A stretch of 64,000 nt of DNA, taken from NCBI RefSeq assembly GCF_003096195.1, contig NZ_CP023004.1, forward strand, positions 3,824,501 through 3,888,500, written 5' to 3'. A program made the position numbers and the translations under genes. The stretch comes from Ereboglobus luteus. Its GTDB lineage: Bacteria; Verrucomicrobiota; Verrucomicrobiia; Opitutales; Opitutaceae. Under the pieces are notes generated by a model that was not told the DNA's origin, made no database searches, and saw nothing but the letters and a program-made list of their open reading frames with translations. Shown here piece after piece: positions 16,323 to 25,810 of this stretch. How positions within the stretch are numbered: the stretch's first letter is position 1; each line of letters starts with the position of its first letter.

Positions 16323-18332
16323 TTACTTCGAAACAGTGCCATTGTCCGAGTCGTCCACGGTTGCCGTCTTTAAACTCTTGAACAGTCTCCGAATGTCGCG
16401 AAAGCCTCCCCACGTAAACCAGATCGCCGTGGTGACTGTGATCAACAAAGGCAGCCCGATGGATGTGATGTGCCAGAAACCCATCCACACATCCTTGGGC
16501 CAGGGCCGAATCCAACTGACCGCCCCGCTCTTGCCTATCAGATTCCACGCAGTCCCGATCACCATCACCAAAAACCAGCCCGCCATCCACACAAACAGGC
16601 CGCCGGCTATCCATTTGTCACTCTTGCTGAATTTATCGTCGAAGCCTATAAGCTTTCCCAGTGTCAGCGATTTTCTCCATCCGCCCGGTTTGGGTTTGTC
16701 AGCGGCGGCGACATCGCGATGCAACATTTTCTCCAGTGGATAAGGCGCCTTGCAGGTGCATAGTGAAACCACTATATACAATGTAATCGATGTGATCGCC
16801 GCGATCATTGAAATTTGTATTCCATTCAATTGAAATGACGGAACGCCGGTGATGCCGACCGCGCCCAGCAAATAATTCAAAACCGAGGAAAACACACCGG
16901 CGCCCCATATTTTATAAACAAGGATGCCGCCGCCGGAAAGTATGGAGCCCGTTACCATTGCCGTCCACGCCCCGGCGCTCGTGCCGCGCCGCCAATACAG
17001 CCCCCCGATGATGGCCGCCCCGGCGCCGCCCACGTAAACCGCCGTGGTCACCTGCCACCACATCACAATATATTCCGTCTGGGTAAAAAATGTTCCGAAC
17101 AGGAATGCAAAAACCGCCACGCCGACAATGCACCCGCGCAGCAGCTTGATGTGCTTCTCGGGCGGCGGCGGACGCTTCATGCGGGGAAGAATCACGTCCT
17201 GCGCCAGCATGCTGCCCCATGAGTGCAAATGCGTGGAGTCCCCGCCAAATATTCCCAGCAACAATATTGCGCACAGCGCCCCCTTTACTCCGGCGGGCAG
17301 CATTTGCGACAAAGCGACGGGAATGGTCATTTGCTTTTGAAGCTGGGGAGTCGCTATGCCGTCCAATGTCTCCTTTGCCTGCACTGAAGCCGACGCAAAA
17401 TCCGGGTGGTTCAAAAATGCGAGCGCCGCCGCGCCCAACAATACAATCACGACAACTTTTCCTGCCTCCCTCCATTTCCCAAGCAGACCGGCCATGCGCG
17501 CGTCATGCGGAGTGGCGGCGGCGGTGTTGTATGATCCGGCGTTCTGCCAGGCCATGGTTCCATAGACTCCCAAAAACAGCCCCATGAGAACATACCATAA
17601 ATTAAAATCCTGCACCTGCCATGCGTCGAAGGGATCAACCATCGAATAACCGGCGGGACGACTGCCAAGCACATCGCTCATCTGCGACCAGCCGACCACG
17701 CAGAACACGCCCACGATGATGAGAAGATACATGACCTGGGAAAAAATGCCCTCGAGGCAGTCGGTGACCATCAGGGTGATCAATCCGCCCGCGAGCGTCA
17801 GGCTCAGGCTTACGCCGATCAGGCATCCCATGAGCGGAACATACGTTGGTATGACATATCCAAACAAATGCAATTCCGGCGGCAGTTGGAGAAAATACAC
17901 CATGAACCGCGACCCGACCGCCGGGATTATTCCAAAATTCAATATGCCCGCAATAAATCCGAGTATGCCGCTGAAGCGCCGGAAACCGCGGCTGTATCGC
18001 ATTTCGAAAAATTGCGCCAGCGTCATGGCGCGGGTTTCGCGAAACCGGTAGATGACAAAACCGAAGATGCCAACAACGAGATAAATGGGAGGCGTGATCC
18101 ACCCCCACCAGTAAGGCACGAAACCCGCGTGGGCGAACACCTCCCACGCGGCAACAAACACCACCGCGCCCGCCTGCATTTCACCCTTGGCAACAGCCAG
18201 CAGGTAGCGCCCGGCCATCCGTCCCCCTGACACAAACTGGGCGACGCCTTTCATGACCCTGTGGGTATAAAAACCCACAACGGCAATTACCAGTATCGGC
18301 AAAACTAATATGGTCCAGTCCAGTAAGCTCAT
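16323..18332 (-). CDS. Sodium:solute symporter family protein (SSS)
   Basis: The 669-residue integral membrane protein starts with an outward-facing segment 'DWTILVLPILVIAVVGF' and has about 13-15 hydrophobic helices. The helix-1 region with 'GRMAGRYLLAVAKGEMQAGA' fits the Na+/solute symporter fold. 'RETRAMTLAQFFEMRYSRGFR' is a typical SSS cytosolic loop. The family imports sugars or other small solutes using the sodium gradient. It sits between the TonB-dependent receptor and GH38, so it is the likely inner-membrane importer of the cluster. The substrate cannot be read from sequence. Confidence 0.9.
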   Translation of the reverse strand: MSLLDWTILVLPILVIAVVGFYTHRVMKGVAQFVSGGRMAGRYLLAVAKGEMQAGAVVFVAAWEVFAHAGFVPYWWGWITPPIYLVVGIFGFVIYRFRETRAMTLAQFFEMRYSRGFRRFSGILGFIAGILNFGIIPAVGSRFMVYFLQLPPELHLFGYVIPTYVPLMGCLIGVSLSLTLAGGLITLMVTDCLEGIFSQVMYLLIIVGVFCVVGWSQMSDVLGSRPAGYSMVDPFDAWQVQDFNLWYVLMGLFLGVYGTMAWQNAGSYNTAAATPHDARMAGLLGKWREAGKVVVIVLLGAAALAFLNHPDFASASVQAKETLDGIATPQLQKQMTIPVALSQMLPAGVKGALCAILLLGIFGGDSTHLHSWGSMLAQDVILPRMKRPPPPEKHIKLLRGCIVGVAVFAFLFGTFFTQTEYIVMWWQVTTAVYVGGAGAAIIGGLYWRRGTSAGAWTAMVTGSILSGGGILVYKIWGAGVFSSVLNYLLGAVGITGVPSFQLNGIQISMIAAITSITLYIVVSLCTCKAPYPLEKMLHRDVAAADKPKPGGWRKSLTLGKLIGFDDKFSKSDKWIAGGLFVWMAGWFLVMVIGTAWNLIGKSGAVSWIRPWPKDVWMGFWHITSIGLPLLITVTTAIWFTWGGFRDIRRLFKSLKTATVDDSDNGTVSK

Positions 18333-18381
18333 CTAAAGGGCGTCGGTTTATGCATGCAGTTTATCAACACGTCTTGATTTC

Positions 18382-21366
18382 TCAGAACGTGAGTGAGCTG
18401 CGGATTTGGAAGGTGCGCGGTTCCTGCGTGTAGCGTTCCAATATGAAGGCGGCATGATTGACGCCCGAGTCAACCGCCCGGCGCGGCTGCAGGTCGTCGT
18501 TGTCGAGCACATTGTAAACATACAGGCGAATGTCCCAATGCACCTTGTTGTTCCAGAGCCTCCGTCCGTAGCCCACGTTCATGTTCATCTTGAACTCCGC
18601 GGGACCGTAATACGCATTATGGATATCAAGCTCCCCGTTGTTCATCCGCTGATAGCCGATGATGCTTCTGGATTTCCAGCGCATATCGACGCCTGCGGTC
18701 ACGCCTTTAAACCATCCTTTCTGGAAGGTATAGTTCACGTTGAAATTGGAATTCCATTCACGGCTGTTGCTTCCCCTCTTGCCAATGATGGCCCTGGCAT
18801 CTGCCACGTTTTGTTTGTAAACATTAGCCGCGTCGCCGACCGTCCTCGCCGCCGCATTGGTAACCGTCAAAATCACATTTCGGTTTTCCTGCCACACGGC
18901 CCAGTTTTGATTGATATAATCAACCACTTCGCTCGCATATTTCGTGATGGTCGTTTTTTGCTGTCCCACGGTCAGCCGCATCCGGACTGCTTTGCCGATA
19001 TTTCCCACGAGGGCGAATTCAATGCCGTCGGTCGAGTCATCGCGGTAGAAGCGGTTGAGCGAGGTGTTCAGCACCTTTGTGGAGTCTATGGTGTTCCATA
19101 TCCTGTTTGCATAATCCATCATGGATGCCGGCAGCTGGGTGGTCACGTCGCGCTGGGCGGTCTCGAAGTAGGTGAATGAGGCGAATATCCGCCCTTCCCA
19201 CAAATCTATCTTCACGCCCCAATCCTTGGTTTCACCGTAGGTGGGCCGCAGGGCATTTCCAAAAATATCGCCGGCATTGGCCGCGCCGGAGACAAATATG
19301 TCTGAATAATTATAGGTAAGCCCCACTCTCTGGAACGGACGAAGCACAAAGCTGTATGTCTTGGTGCCCACCCTTGTCCTTGTCCTCGGATTCCACGTTC
19401 CGGATTGGATTGCGGAGCTCCAGTTTGTATAGTCCCCGTCGAATCCGTTCACCGCGTTCCGTGCAAATGTCATCGACTTCTGGTCAAGGATGTCGCGACG
19501 GTAACCATAGAGCGCGGTCAGGCGGTAGTAACCCGCTTTTGTCCGAACAAAATTCGATTGAATGGCGCCGACAAAACTTTCCGTTTCCGTGATGGATCGC
19601 CTTGGCGCCTGCTGTGCCATCACCTTGTCTATATTTACTCCGGTGCCGACATCCACCCCGACCAGATTGCCGTCGGATTGATAAACCTCCGCGCCCGGGC
19701 TTAAATACCAACGGCGCCTGAGGGCGTTTTGCGCGTTGTTTATCTGGGTGTTAAATCCAGTCAAGGGCGTCGTGTTCACATACCGGCCCACCGCAAACCA
19801 ATTGTCCTCTCGATTGTTTTCATACAAGCCCATCAACCGATGGCGGCCGAGGCCGAATTTGCCGAAAAGCTCCTCCAGGCTGAAATCATAAACCAGGGTG
19901 GCCCTGTAGTTTTTCAGCTCCCATTTCTGGCGCGTGTCCTCCATGGACGAATCCTCAATATAAGGCTGCCCCACGTGCGGATTGGGAGAGCCATCGGGCA
20001 AAAGTTCGTTGGGATCCACGTAGATTGTCCGGGTCGCGCCCGATCCCCAGCCCTGCCCGTCAAACATATACTCGGAAATATGCTTGTTGGCCGCCAGCTC
20101 AAGGCTCATGCCGCGAAACAGTTGCTGCTCTAAAAATGCGCTCATGTTTTTATAATCCGTCCTGTGATAGGCGCGGTCACCGTAAAGATTTTTTGTCAGG
20201 TCAAGCCGCCATTGAGTGCCGTCGGGCATTTCCAACAAATTGCTGTCCTCCGTGAATGATACAAACGGAATCAAGGAGTTGTCGGCCGCGGCCGCGGTCG
20301 AGCTCTGCCAATGGGCCGATCTGGCCATGTTCATCCAGTCCTGCACCTTGCCATCGCCGCCCTCGACATAAACAAGGTTGTGCGCCGTGGAATAGTTGCC
20401 CAGCCCAGAGGCGGCGCTTGCCGTGAAGTTTCCTTTTCCCGTGTCATTCTGCCCCTCGCCAGTCATCCAGTTTACCGTCGGACACCCGGCCAGCACCCAC
20501 GGCGTGTAAGCATCATAGAATGCATTGTTAATGTCGAGGTAGCGCCTGCGCGCGCCCTCCTCATAGTTTACAGTAAGTGATGTGTGCCTGAACGGACGCC
20601 ATGTGACCGCGCCGTATAGCGAGTCAAACCCGTCAAGGGAGGGTTGCTTGTAGGTTTTGCGGTTCTGGCTGACGCCGGCAACGCGGACGGCAAGGTTTCT
20701 TTTGAGAAGAACTGTATTAAGATCAAACTCGCCCCTCGAACTTCCGTATTTGTCCGTGGTGTAGGCGACCGACAGACGGTTTTTGCCCAAATTGGGGCGC
20801 TTCGATGTCGAGCCAATGCTGCCCCCGGGACTTCCGACACCTATTAGAATCGCATTCGGCCCGCGGGAAAACGTGAGGCTCTCGGTGCTAAACCTGTCAA
20901 TGGGCACCATGAGGCGCGGAAAGAAATCCACCCGCTGACTGCCCGTCGCAAATCCGCGCGAATAATAATTTGTGTTAAACCACTGCGAGTCATTTATGAC
21001 ATCCCCGCTGTCAACGCTTCCCTCAAAGGTTGCAAGATTGGCCACGACCTTGAGCGCGTCCTGCGCATTCCATGCGCCAATATCATCAAGCAGCTCGTTG
21101 GTGAGGGCGTCAATGGATGCGCCGACATCCTTGATGTCCGCGCGGAGGCGGTTGCCGGCGACCGTTTCCTTCGCCATGTAGCCGCTCTCGCTTCTTTCGA
21201 CGGAGACGACAAACGGGGAAAGTTCCACAATTTCATCATCGCCGGGTGTCGTGGCGCTTTTTGCGGCATTTGGCGACATCTGCCCGAAACTAAAAAGTGT
21301 TCCGGCAAACATTAACGAAAATAATCCGACGCCTTTTCGGGTAGTTTTTGCAGGTAATGGAAGCAT
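18382..21366 (-). CDS. TonB-dependent outer-membrane receptor
   Basis: The 994-residue product has a short signal segment (LFSLMFAGTLFSFGQ) followed by 'EIVELSPFVVSVERSESGY', the ETVAGNRL/plug region (about 65-200, 'FSRGPNAILIGVGSPGGSI') and a long 22-strand-type beta-barrel. It ends in an aromatic strand 'QEPRTFQIRSSLTF'. No STN domain is visible, so it is probably not a direct FecR-type signalling receptor. It imports large ligands across the outer membrane using TonB energy. Its place between the Gfo/Idh gene and the symporter makes it the outer-membrane gate of this glycan cluster. Confidence 0.92.
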   Translation of the reverse strand: MLPLPAKTTRKGVGLFSLMFAGTLFSFGQMSPNAAKSATTPGDDEIVELSPFVVSVERSESGYMAKETVAGNRLRADIKDVGASIDALTNELLDDIGAWNAQDALKVVANLATFEGSVDSGDVINDSQWFNTNYYSRGFATGSQRVDFFPRLMVPIDRFSTESLTFSRGPNAILIGVGSPGGSIGSTSKRPNLGKNRLSVAYTTDKYGSSRGEFDLNTVLLKRNLAVRVAGVSQNRKTYKQPSLDGFDSLYGAVTWRPFRHTSLTVNYEEGARRRYLDINNAFYDAYTPWVLAGCPTVNWMTGEGQNDTGKGNFTASAASGLGNYSTAHNLVYVEGGDGKVQDWMNMARSAHWQSSTAAAADNSLIPFVSFTEDSNLLEMPDGTQWRLDLTKNLYGDRAYHRTDYKNMSAFLEQQLFRGMSLELAANKHISEYMFDGQGWGSGATRTIYVDPNELLPDGSPNPHVGQPYIEDSSMEDTRQKWELKNYRATLVYDFSLEELFGKFGLGRHRLMGLYENNREDNWFAVGRYVNTTPLTGFNTQINNAQNALRRRWYLSPGAEVYQSDGNLVGVDVGTGVNIDKVMAQQAPRRSITETESFVGAIQSNFVRTKAGYYRLTALYGYRRDILDQKSMTFARNAVNGFDGDYTNWSSAIQSGTWNPRTRTRVGTKTYSFVLRPFQRVGLTYNYSDIFVSGAANAGDIFGNALRPTYGETKDWGVKIDLWEGRIFASFTYFETAQRDVTTQLPASMMDYANRIWNTIDSTKVLNTSLNRFYRDDSTDGIEFALVGNIGKAVRMRLTVGQQKTTITKYASEVVDYINQNWAVWQENRNVILTVTNAAARTVGDAANVYKQNVADARAIIGKRGSNSREWNSNFNVNYTFQKGWFKGVTAGVDMRWKSRSIIGYQRMNNGELDIHNAYYGPAEFKMNMNVGYGRRLWNNKVHWDIRLYVYNVLDNDDLQPRRAVDSGVNHAAFILERYTQEPRTFQIRSSLTF

Positions 21367-21562
21367 GTTTATATTCTGTTTTTATTTTTTGTGCACGAAT
21401 GATACGCGCCGTTTGGGTTGGGTTTTGCCGTCAAAGTATATTCTTTTCCGGATTTGGATAACTAAGCGATAAACGCGGTAAAATATGTGTTTATGAAGTT
21501 TGTTTTTTCGATCATATTGAATTTTTGCAATTGCCCGATTTGTTATTGTTTTCGGACATGTG

Positions 21563-22915
21563 TTATAAAAGTTCACCAAGCCGGATCGCGCCGGGCTTGA
21601 TTGCGCACAATCCGGAAATTTTCACCGGCGCGCCCGACGCGAAACTGGTGTTCGCAGCCACGCCGACCATGATGGACGCGGCTCCTTGCTCCACGCCCGC
21701 GTCGCGCCCCAGCGGATCGCGCGCCAGACGCGAGTCGAAGATGGCCGCCTGCATGCGGGGATCGCCGCCCCCATGCGCTCCCGCCTCGGGCTCAACATGG
21801 ATGACTTGTTGTTTTTTGAAATGGGGTGTCACCCGGATGGTAATGTTGCGTCCCGCCATTTTTTGCTGCGCATCAAGCTCCTTGTCTGACTGGCCTGTGA
21901 TAATATGGCTGCGGTGAAGCTCCTCGTATTCCAGCCGGCCGCGGTCCCCCGTGAAGGAAACCCGGTAGCCTTCGTAGGGCGCGTAGGCCACGAGCGAATA
22001 GTTCAGCTGCTGCCCGCCGCGATAGCGCACCAGGACGCTCATGGTGTCCTCGATGTCGATGCCGGCGCGAAACACATTCCGGTCCCGTATGTAACCGGTT
22101 TCAGCCTCTGCATTCAAATAGATGCCGCGCAATGCGTCGTCCTTGGATAGATCCATCTTATACGGATCATCGGCCGCCGCTTTTCCGGTATACCGGTCGT
22201 AACCGGTCCACTGGCCGTCCCCGCGGCGAATCGCATTTTCCCTCCCATAATACGCGAGACTTCCCATGCCGAACACATCCTCGGGAATCCCGTCAATCCA
22301 CCAGTTCACCAAGTCAAAATGATGCGTGGCCTTGTGAATAATCAGACCGCCCGAGCAGGCTTTTTCGCTGTGCCAGCGCCGGAAGTAGTCCGCGCCGTGG
22401 TTTGTATCGAGAAAATATTCGAGGTTTACGTGTTTGATATCGCCGATCGCGCCATCACGGATGATCTCCTTGACCCGCGTGGTTCCGGTGGACCAACGGT
22501 AGTTGAACGCCACACGCAAACGCCCCTTGGCGGCGGCCGACGCCTCGAGAACCTTGCGACAGCTTTCGGCCGTCGTGACCATCGGTTTTTCGGTGATCAC
22601 GTCACACCCCGCCGCAAGCGCCCTGGTGATGTAGCGTTCGTGCGTGTGATCGGGCGAGCACACCACAACCGCATCGGGTTCGCACTCCGCCAACATGCGA
22701 TCAAACTCGTCGTCGCGATACAACCGCGGCTCCACAGCGGCATCGTAGGCCGAGCGCACGCGATTCAGGTGGTATTCGATTGCCTTGAAACTTTTGTCGC
22801 AGGCGGCCACCACTTGCGCGCGCGCGGGAAAGTCGCGCACGATCGGATCAAGGAACATGGAAACGCGGCCACCAAAGCCGACGATTGCGTAACGGGTAAT
22901 TTGGTCTGTTTGCAT
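21563..22915 (-). CDS. Gfo/Idh/MocA family NAD(P)-dependent oxidoreductase
   Basis: The 450-residue product has an N-terminal Rossmann fold ('YAIVGFGGRVSMFL' near residue 10). It also has 'DAVVVCSPDHTHERY' and the family signature 'ITEKPMVTTAESCRKVL', whose EKP lysine contacts cofactor and substrate. A C-terminal alpha/beta domain contains 'IIHKATHHFDLVNWW'. The ATG at 22915 is preferred to a TTG seven codons upstream. It has no signal peptide. Members oxidise or reduce sugars, inositols or glycosides. Together with two FAD_oxidored genes in this cluster it suggests redox chemistry on sugars, but the reaction is not determinable here. Confidence 0.9.
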   Translation of the reverse strand: MQTDQITRYAIVGFGGRVSMFLDPIVRDFPARAQVVAACDKSFKAIEYHLNRVRSAYDAAVEPRLYRDDEFDRMLAECEPDAVVVCSPDHTHERYITRALAAGCDVITEKPMVTTAESCRKVLEASAAAKGRLRVAFNYRWSTGTTRVKEIIRDGAIGDIKHVNLEYFLDTNHGADYFRRWHSEKACSGGLIIHKATHHFDLVNWWIDGIPEDVFGMGSLAYYGRENAIRRGDGQWTGYDRYTGKAAADDPYKMDLSKDDALRGIYLNAEAETGYIRDRNVFRAGIDIEDTMSVLVRYRGGQQLNYSLVAYAPYEGYRVSFTGDRGRLEYEELHRSHIITGQSDKELDAQQKMAGRNITIRVTPHFKKQQVIHVEPEAGAHGGGDPRMQAAIFDSRLARDPLGRDAGVEQGAASIMVGVAANTSFASGAPVKISGLCAIKPGAIRLGELL

Positions 22916-22957
22916 AATATAATTATTGGTTGGCAATGGGCGCCGGTGGAGACGCGC

Positions 22958-24532
22958 TCAGGCGAGTGTCATTTCCTCCCGCAATTCGCTCGGGGGATAA
23001 AACATGCGAGGAGGATTGTAGGAGATAATTTGAGCCGACTCCTCCAAGGATGGTTTCAGCGCCTCGTAGGGCAGATCCTGCGCATCGCAGTTCCGCTGCT
23101 TGCACAACGCGGCCGCGATCGCGCAGCTCTGCGCGAGTATCATGAAAACCGGCTCCATGCGGATCGAGCCGAACGCGATATGCGAAGCCGACACGCAAAC
23201 AGGCACGAACAAGTTGGAGACTGATTTCCGCGGCGGCACGACCGCGCGATATGAGATCGGATACGGCGGCTCGCCTCCGTATTGGACATCGCCCTCGTTG
23301 AGCACGCGCCCGTCCACGACAACGCGCCGGCAGTTGTGCGAATCCATGCCGTAAGCTCCATAGCCCACAACATCGTCGGCGCGCCGGTAGCCGCGGCAAT
23401 CGTGTTCCGTCACCACATAATCGGAAACCATGCGCCGCGCCTCACGCACATAGAGTTGCGGAGGCCAGTGCCCGCTGTCGGCAAACTCATCGGCGGCCAG
23501 CCCCCAGCGGCGCATTTCCATCTGAAGCCCCGCGGGCACGCGAGGATCGTTGCAATAAAACCAAAACAACCCGCGCACATGATTCACATGCTCCTGAAAG
23601 ATTAGCTCGCGCCCGGCGTATGACGATTCCGGATACATGTGACTGGCGCCAATATAATCCGAGGAAAACGCGCCGTGATTGTTCACGTCGGTCTTGCCGC
23701 CCCGGATCATGTCAAACTTGCGAAATGTCTGGCTCCACCCGCCGCGAAGATACCGGGCGAGCAGCTCGTAATTGAGCGGATCGTAGCCGTCGGGTTTTTC
23801 AAAAACTATCCGGTCCCGGGCGCGGGTCAGGCACATCCGAAAGTTATAGGCTTGCACCCGCTTGTCGCCGCTTCCCAGCGGGGCAAGCGGTTCGGGGTCG
23901 ATTCCAGGCAGAAGCCCGCTGCCGGGGTCGCCCTCGCGAACATAAGGCGACACGGGCAGCTCGAACTGATGCTGGTCATACACTTGGACGCCGTTGAGCA
24001 GCTCCCCGTATTTCGCGTTTCCCTCCCTGCCCACGGTGTGGGGGACATTAGCCTTTGCCATCAAATCACCCTCGTAGGTCGCATCAATGTAATGCCCCGC
24101 CCGCACCTCAAGCCCGCTCTCCATGCGTATGGACATGATCCTGCCATTCTCCACTTTTACAGTGTCGAGATACTGAAATGGTATCGGCTCGACATCAGCC
24201 TCCCGCAAAAACCCGGCAAACAATTTTTGCGCCACACCAGGCTCGATGCGCCATTCTCTTTCGACGCCATAGTGGGCGCCGGCGCGGCGGTAAAATTCGG
24301 CGGCGAGCCCGCCAATGATCGAGAAGTCTCCAAAATCGGTGTAGCCCAATCCGCTTGCCGCAAGCCCGCCGACGTGGCGCGTGTTTGCGAGCAGGACGAC
24401 GCTCAAATTGCGCCGGGCACCCTCCACGGCCGCCATGACGCCCGCCGACGTGGCTCCGTAAATGCAGAGGTCGGCATGCAAATGCTGCCCGTCTCTCTTT
24501 TGCCTATCCGGTTGATAATATGATAATGGCAT
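22958..24532 (-). CDS. FAD-dependent oxidoreductase (FAD_oxidored, PF12831 type)
   Basis: The 524-residue product has an FAD-binding N-terminus 'LCIYGATSAGVMAAVEGARR' (about 27-46) and 'NTRHVGGLAASGLGYTDFGD', followed by 'YIDATYEGDLMAKANV'. 'ECGAYGMDSHNCR'-like wording (GYGAYGMDSHNCRR) appears in the C-terminal half, and 'LFVPVCVSASHIAFGSIRMEP' near the end. This pattern is typical of the PF12831 proteins that cluster with glycan genes and are often mis-named xanthan lyase. It is 42 bp upstream of the Gfo/Idh gene on the same strand. It differs from the 11872-13263 protein in length and wording, so the two are not a recent duplicate. Confidence 0.85.
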   Translation of the reverse strand: MPLSYYQPDRQKRDGQHLHADLCIYGATSAGVMAAVEGARRNLSVVLLANTRHVGGLAASGLGYTDFGDFSIIGGLAAEFYRRAGAHYGVEREWRIEPGVAQKLFAGFLREADVEPIPFQYLDTVKVENGRIMSIRMESGLEVRAGHYIDATYEGDLMAKANVPHTVGREGNAKYGELLNGVQVYDQHQFELPVSPYVREGDPGSGLLPGIDPEPLAPLGSGDKRVQAYNFRMCLTRARDRIVFEKPDGYDPLNYELLARYLRGGWSQTFRKFDMIRGGKTDVNNHGAFSSDYIGASHMYPESSYAGRELIFQEHVNHVRGLFWFYCNDPRVPAGLQMEMRRWGLAADEFADSGHWPPQLYVREARRMVSDYVVTEHDCRGYRRADDVVGYGAYGMDSHNCRRVVVDGRVLNEGDVQYGGEPPYPISYRAVVPPRKSVSNLFVPVCVSASHIAFGSIRMEPVFMILAQSCAIAAALCKQRNCDAQDLPYEALKPSLEESAQIISYNPPRMFYPPSELREEMTLA

Positions 24533-24752
24533 GGTAATAAATTTCTAATATCAAGGTTTCACTCTTCCGCCAAACGCAGCGCAATGCCTTCATGCGAATG
24601 ACCCGCCTTCCGGCTCAAAAGAAAAATGATAAAAAAGAATAAATTGTTTTCATAAAACAGTAGTATTTTTCTAACCCGCCCAACCTCATCCGCCGAAATG
24701 GCCGTCAGCGCCGGCTCGAGCGAAGCGAAGAGATTGCGCGCATTGTTTTAAT

Positions 24753-25796
24753 TCATGGTATTATAAATGCCACGGGAGACTCGCCGTCGGGACGGGGAGC
24801 CGTTTTCGTCACTGGCTTGCCGGTGATGTTGTCCGCATTGATTCGGACCGGCGCGGAAAACCTGGATTGTCTGCTCTCAAAGTAACTCTCCAGCTGGCGC
24901 TCCGCCCATGCCGGATGGTATGCCGTGGCATTCTGAAATGATACTTCGCAGCCAGAGCCGATATAAATCTGCGTTATCCCGTTGTCCCAAGCCCGCAGTC
25001 CATTGATCCTCGACATGCATTTGGTGAGAAAAAAGCCGAAACCCAGATTCGCATAAACATCGATGTCCTCGGCCTCCATTTTTGAATCTCGAATATTGGC
25101 AAGGCCATTGTCGTTGCCCCAAAATTTGCCGCCTTTAATTCGGCAATGCATCTCATCGTGCGCGGAAAAACCCTCGTCAAGGTTATGGAACCCCTCGATG
25201 TTCTCGAATACCAACCCCGTGCCTTTGCCATGCAGATTAAAGGCATCGTTCAGGCTCCCGCTGGCCCGTATGTTTCGATAAACATGATGGGAGGAGTTAT
25301 ACACGCGCACGGCAAAACCCCGTGAAGATATTTCCCACCCTTCGGTCATTGTTCCGGGCAGCAAAATTAATCGGGTCCGCTCGTCATTGAACGTCGCATA
25401 ACGAGTCGGCTGATTTGTTTTCGCCGAAACAACCAGACGCTCCCCCTGATAAGTGATAACGCAAGGATACTTGCGCGGCAAATCGCATACCCAGCGGCCA
25501 TTTTCCTCCTTAAACCCCCTCAATGGTTCAAACCCAGTGACAAGCTCCCCATTGCCTTCGATGATAATGGGAGCGCCTTCAGTGCCCGACGCTTCCACAA
25601 AAAGCATTTCCCGATAAGGTCCGCTGCCCTTGGCGATTTGGATTGTATCACCGGCTTTGGCAGCCGCGGCAGCCGCGCGGAGCGATGTGAAATCGGCTCC
25701 GCCGCGCCGGTCAACACGGAGGATGGCGGCGTCTGCAATGCACGTCAGTAAACAGCATGCCAGCGTTATGGCGCCAAAAGTCTTTTCAAGATGCAT
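24753..25796 (-). CDS. Secreted right-handed parallel beta-helix protein
   Basis: The 347-residue product begins at ATG 25796 with a signal peptide (MHLEKTFGAITLACCLLTCIADA). It then shows the pectin-lyase-like opening 'GGADFTSLRAAAAAAKAGDTI' and repeated beta-helix coils with 'NDAFNLHGKG', 'DEGFSAHD' and 'NIRDSKMEAEDIDVYAN'. Such proteins are often polysaccharide lyases, epimerases or carbohydrate-binding scaffolds. No lyase catalytic set is recognisable, so the activity is open. It begins 14 bp after the preceding hydrolase gene, so it is in the same transcript. Confidence 0.8.
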   Translation of the reverse strand: MHLEKTFGAITLACCLLTCIADAAILRVDRRGGADFTSLRAAAAAAKAGDTIQIAKGSGPYREMLFVEASGTEGAPIIIEGNGELVTGFEPLRGFKEENGRWVCDLPRKYPCVITYQGERLVVSAKTNQPTRYATFNDERTRLILLPGTMTEGWEISSRGFAVRVYNSSHHVYRNIRASGSLNDAFNLHGKGTGLVFENIEGFHNLDEGFSAHDEMHCRIKGGKFWGNDNGLANIRDSKMEAEDIDVYANLGFGFFLTKCMSRINGLRAWDNGITQIYIGSGCEVSFQNATAYHPAWAERQLESYFESRQSRFSAPVRINADNITGKPVTKTAPRPDGESPVAFIIP

Positions 25797-25810
25797 AAGA
25801 AAAAAACGGT

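Noticed and set aside
21469-21494. ATAAAC/GTTTAT inverted repeat upstream of the TonB-dependent receptor gene
   Set aside because: Only six bases pair in an AT-rich spacer, which is expected by chance.
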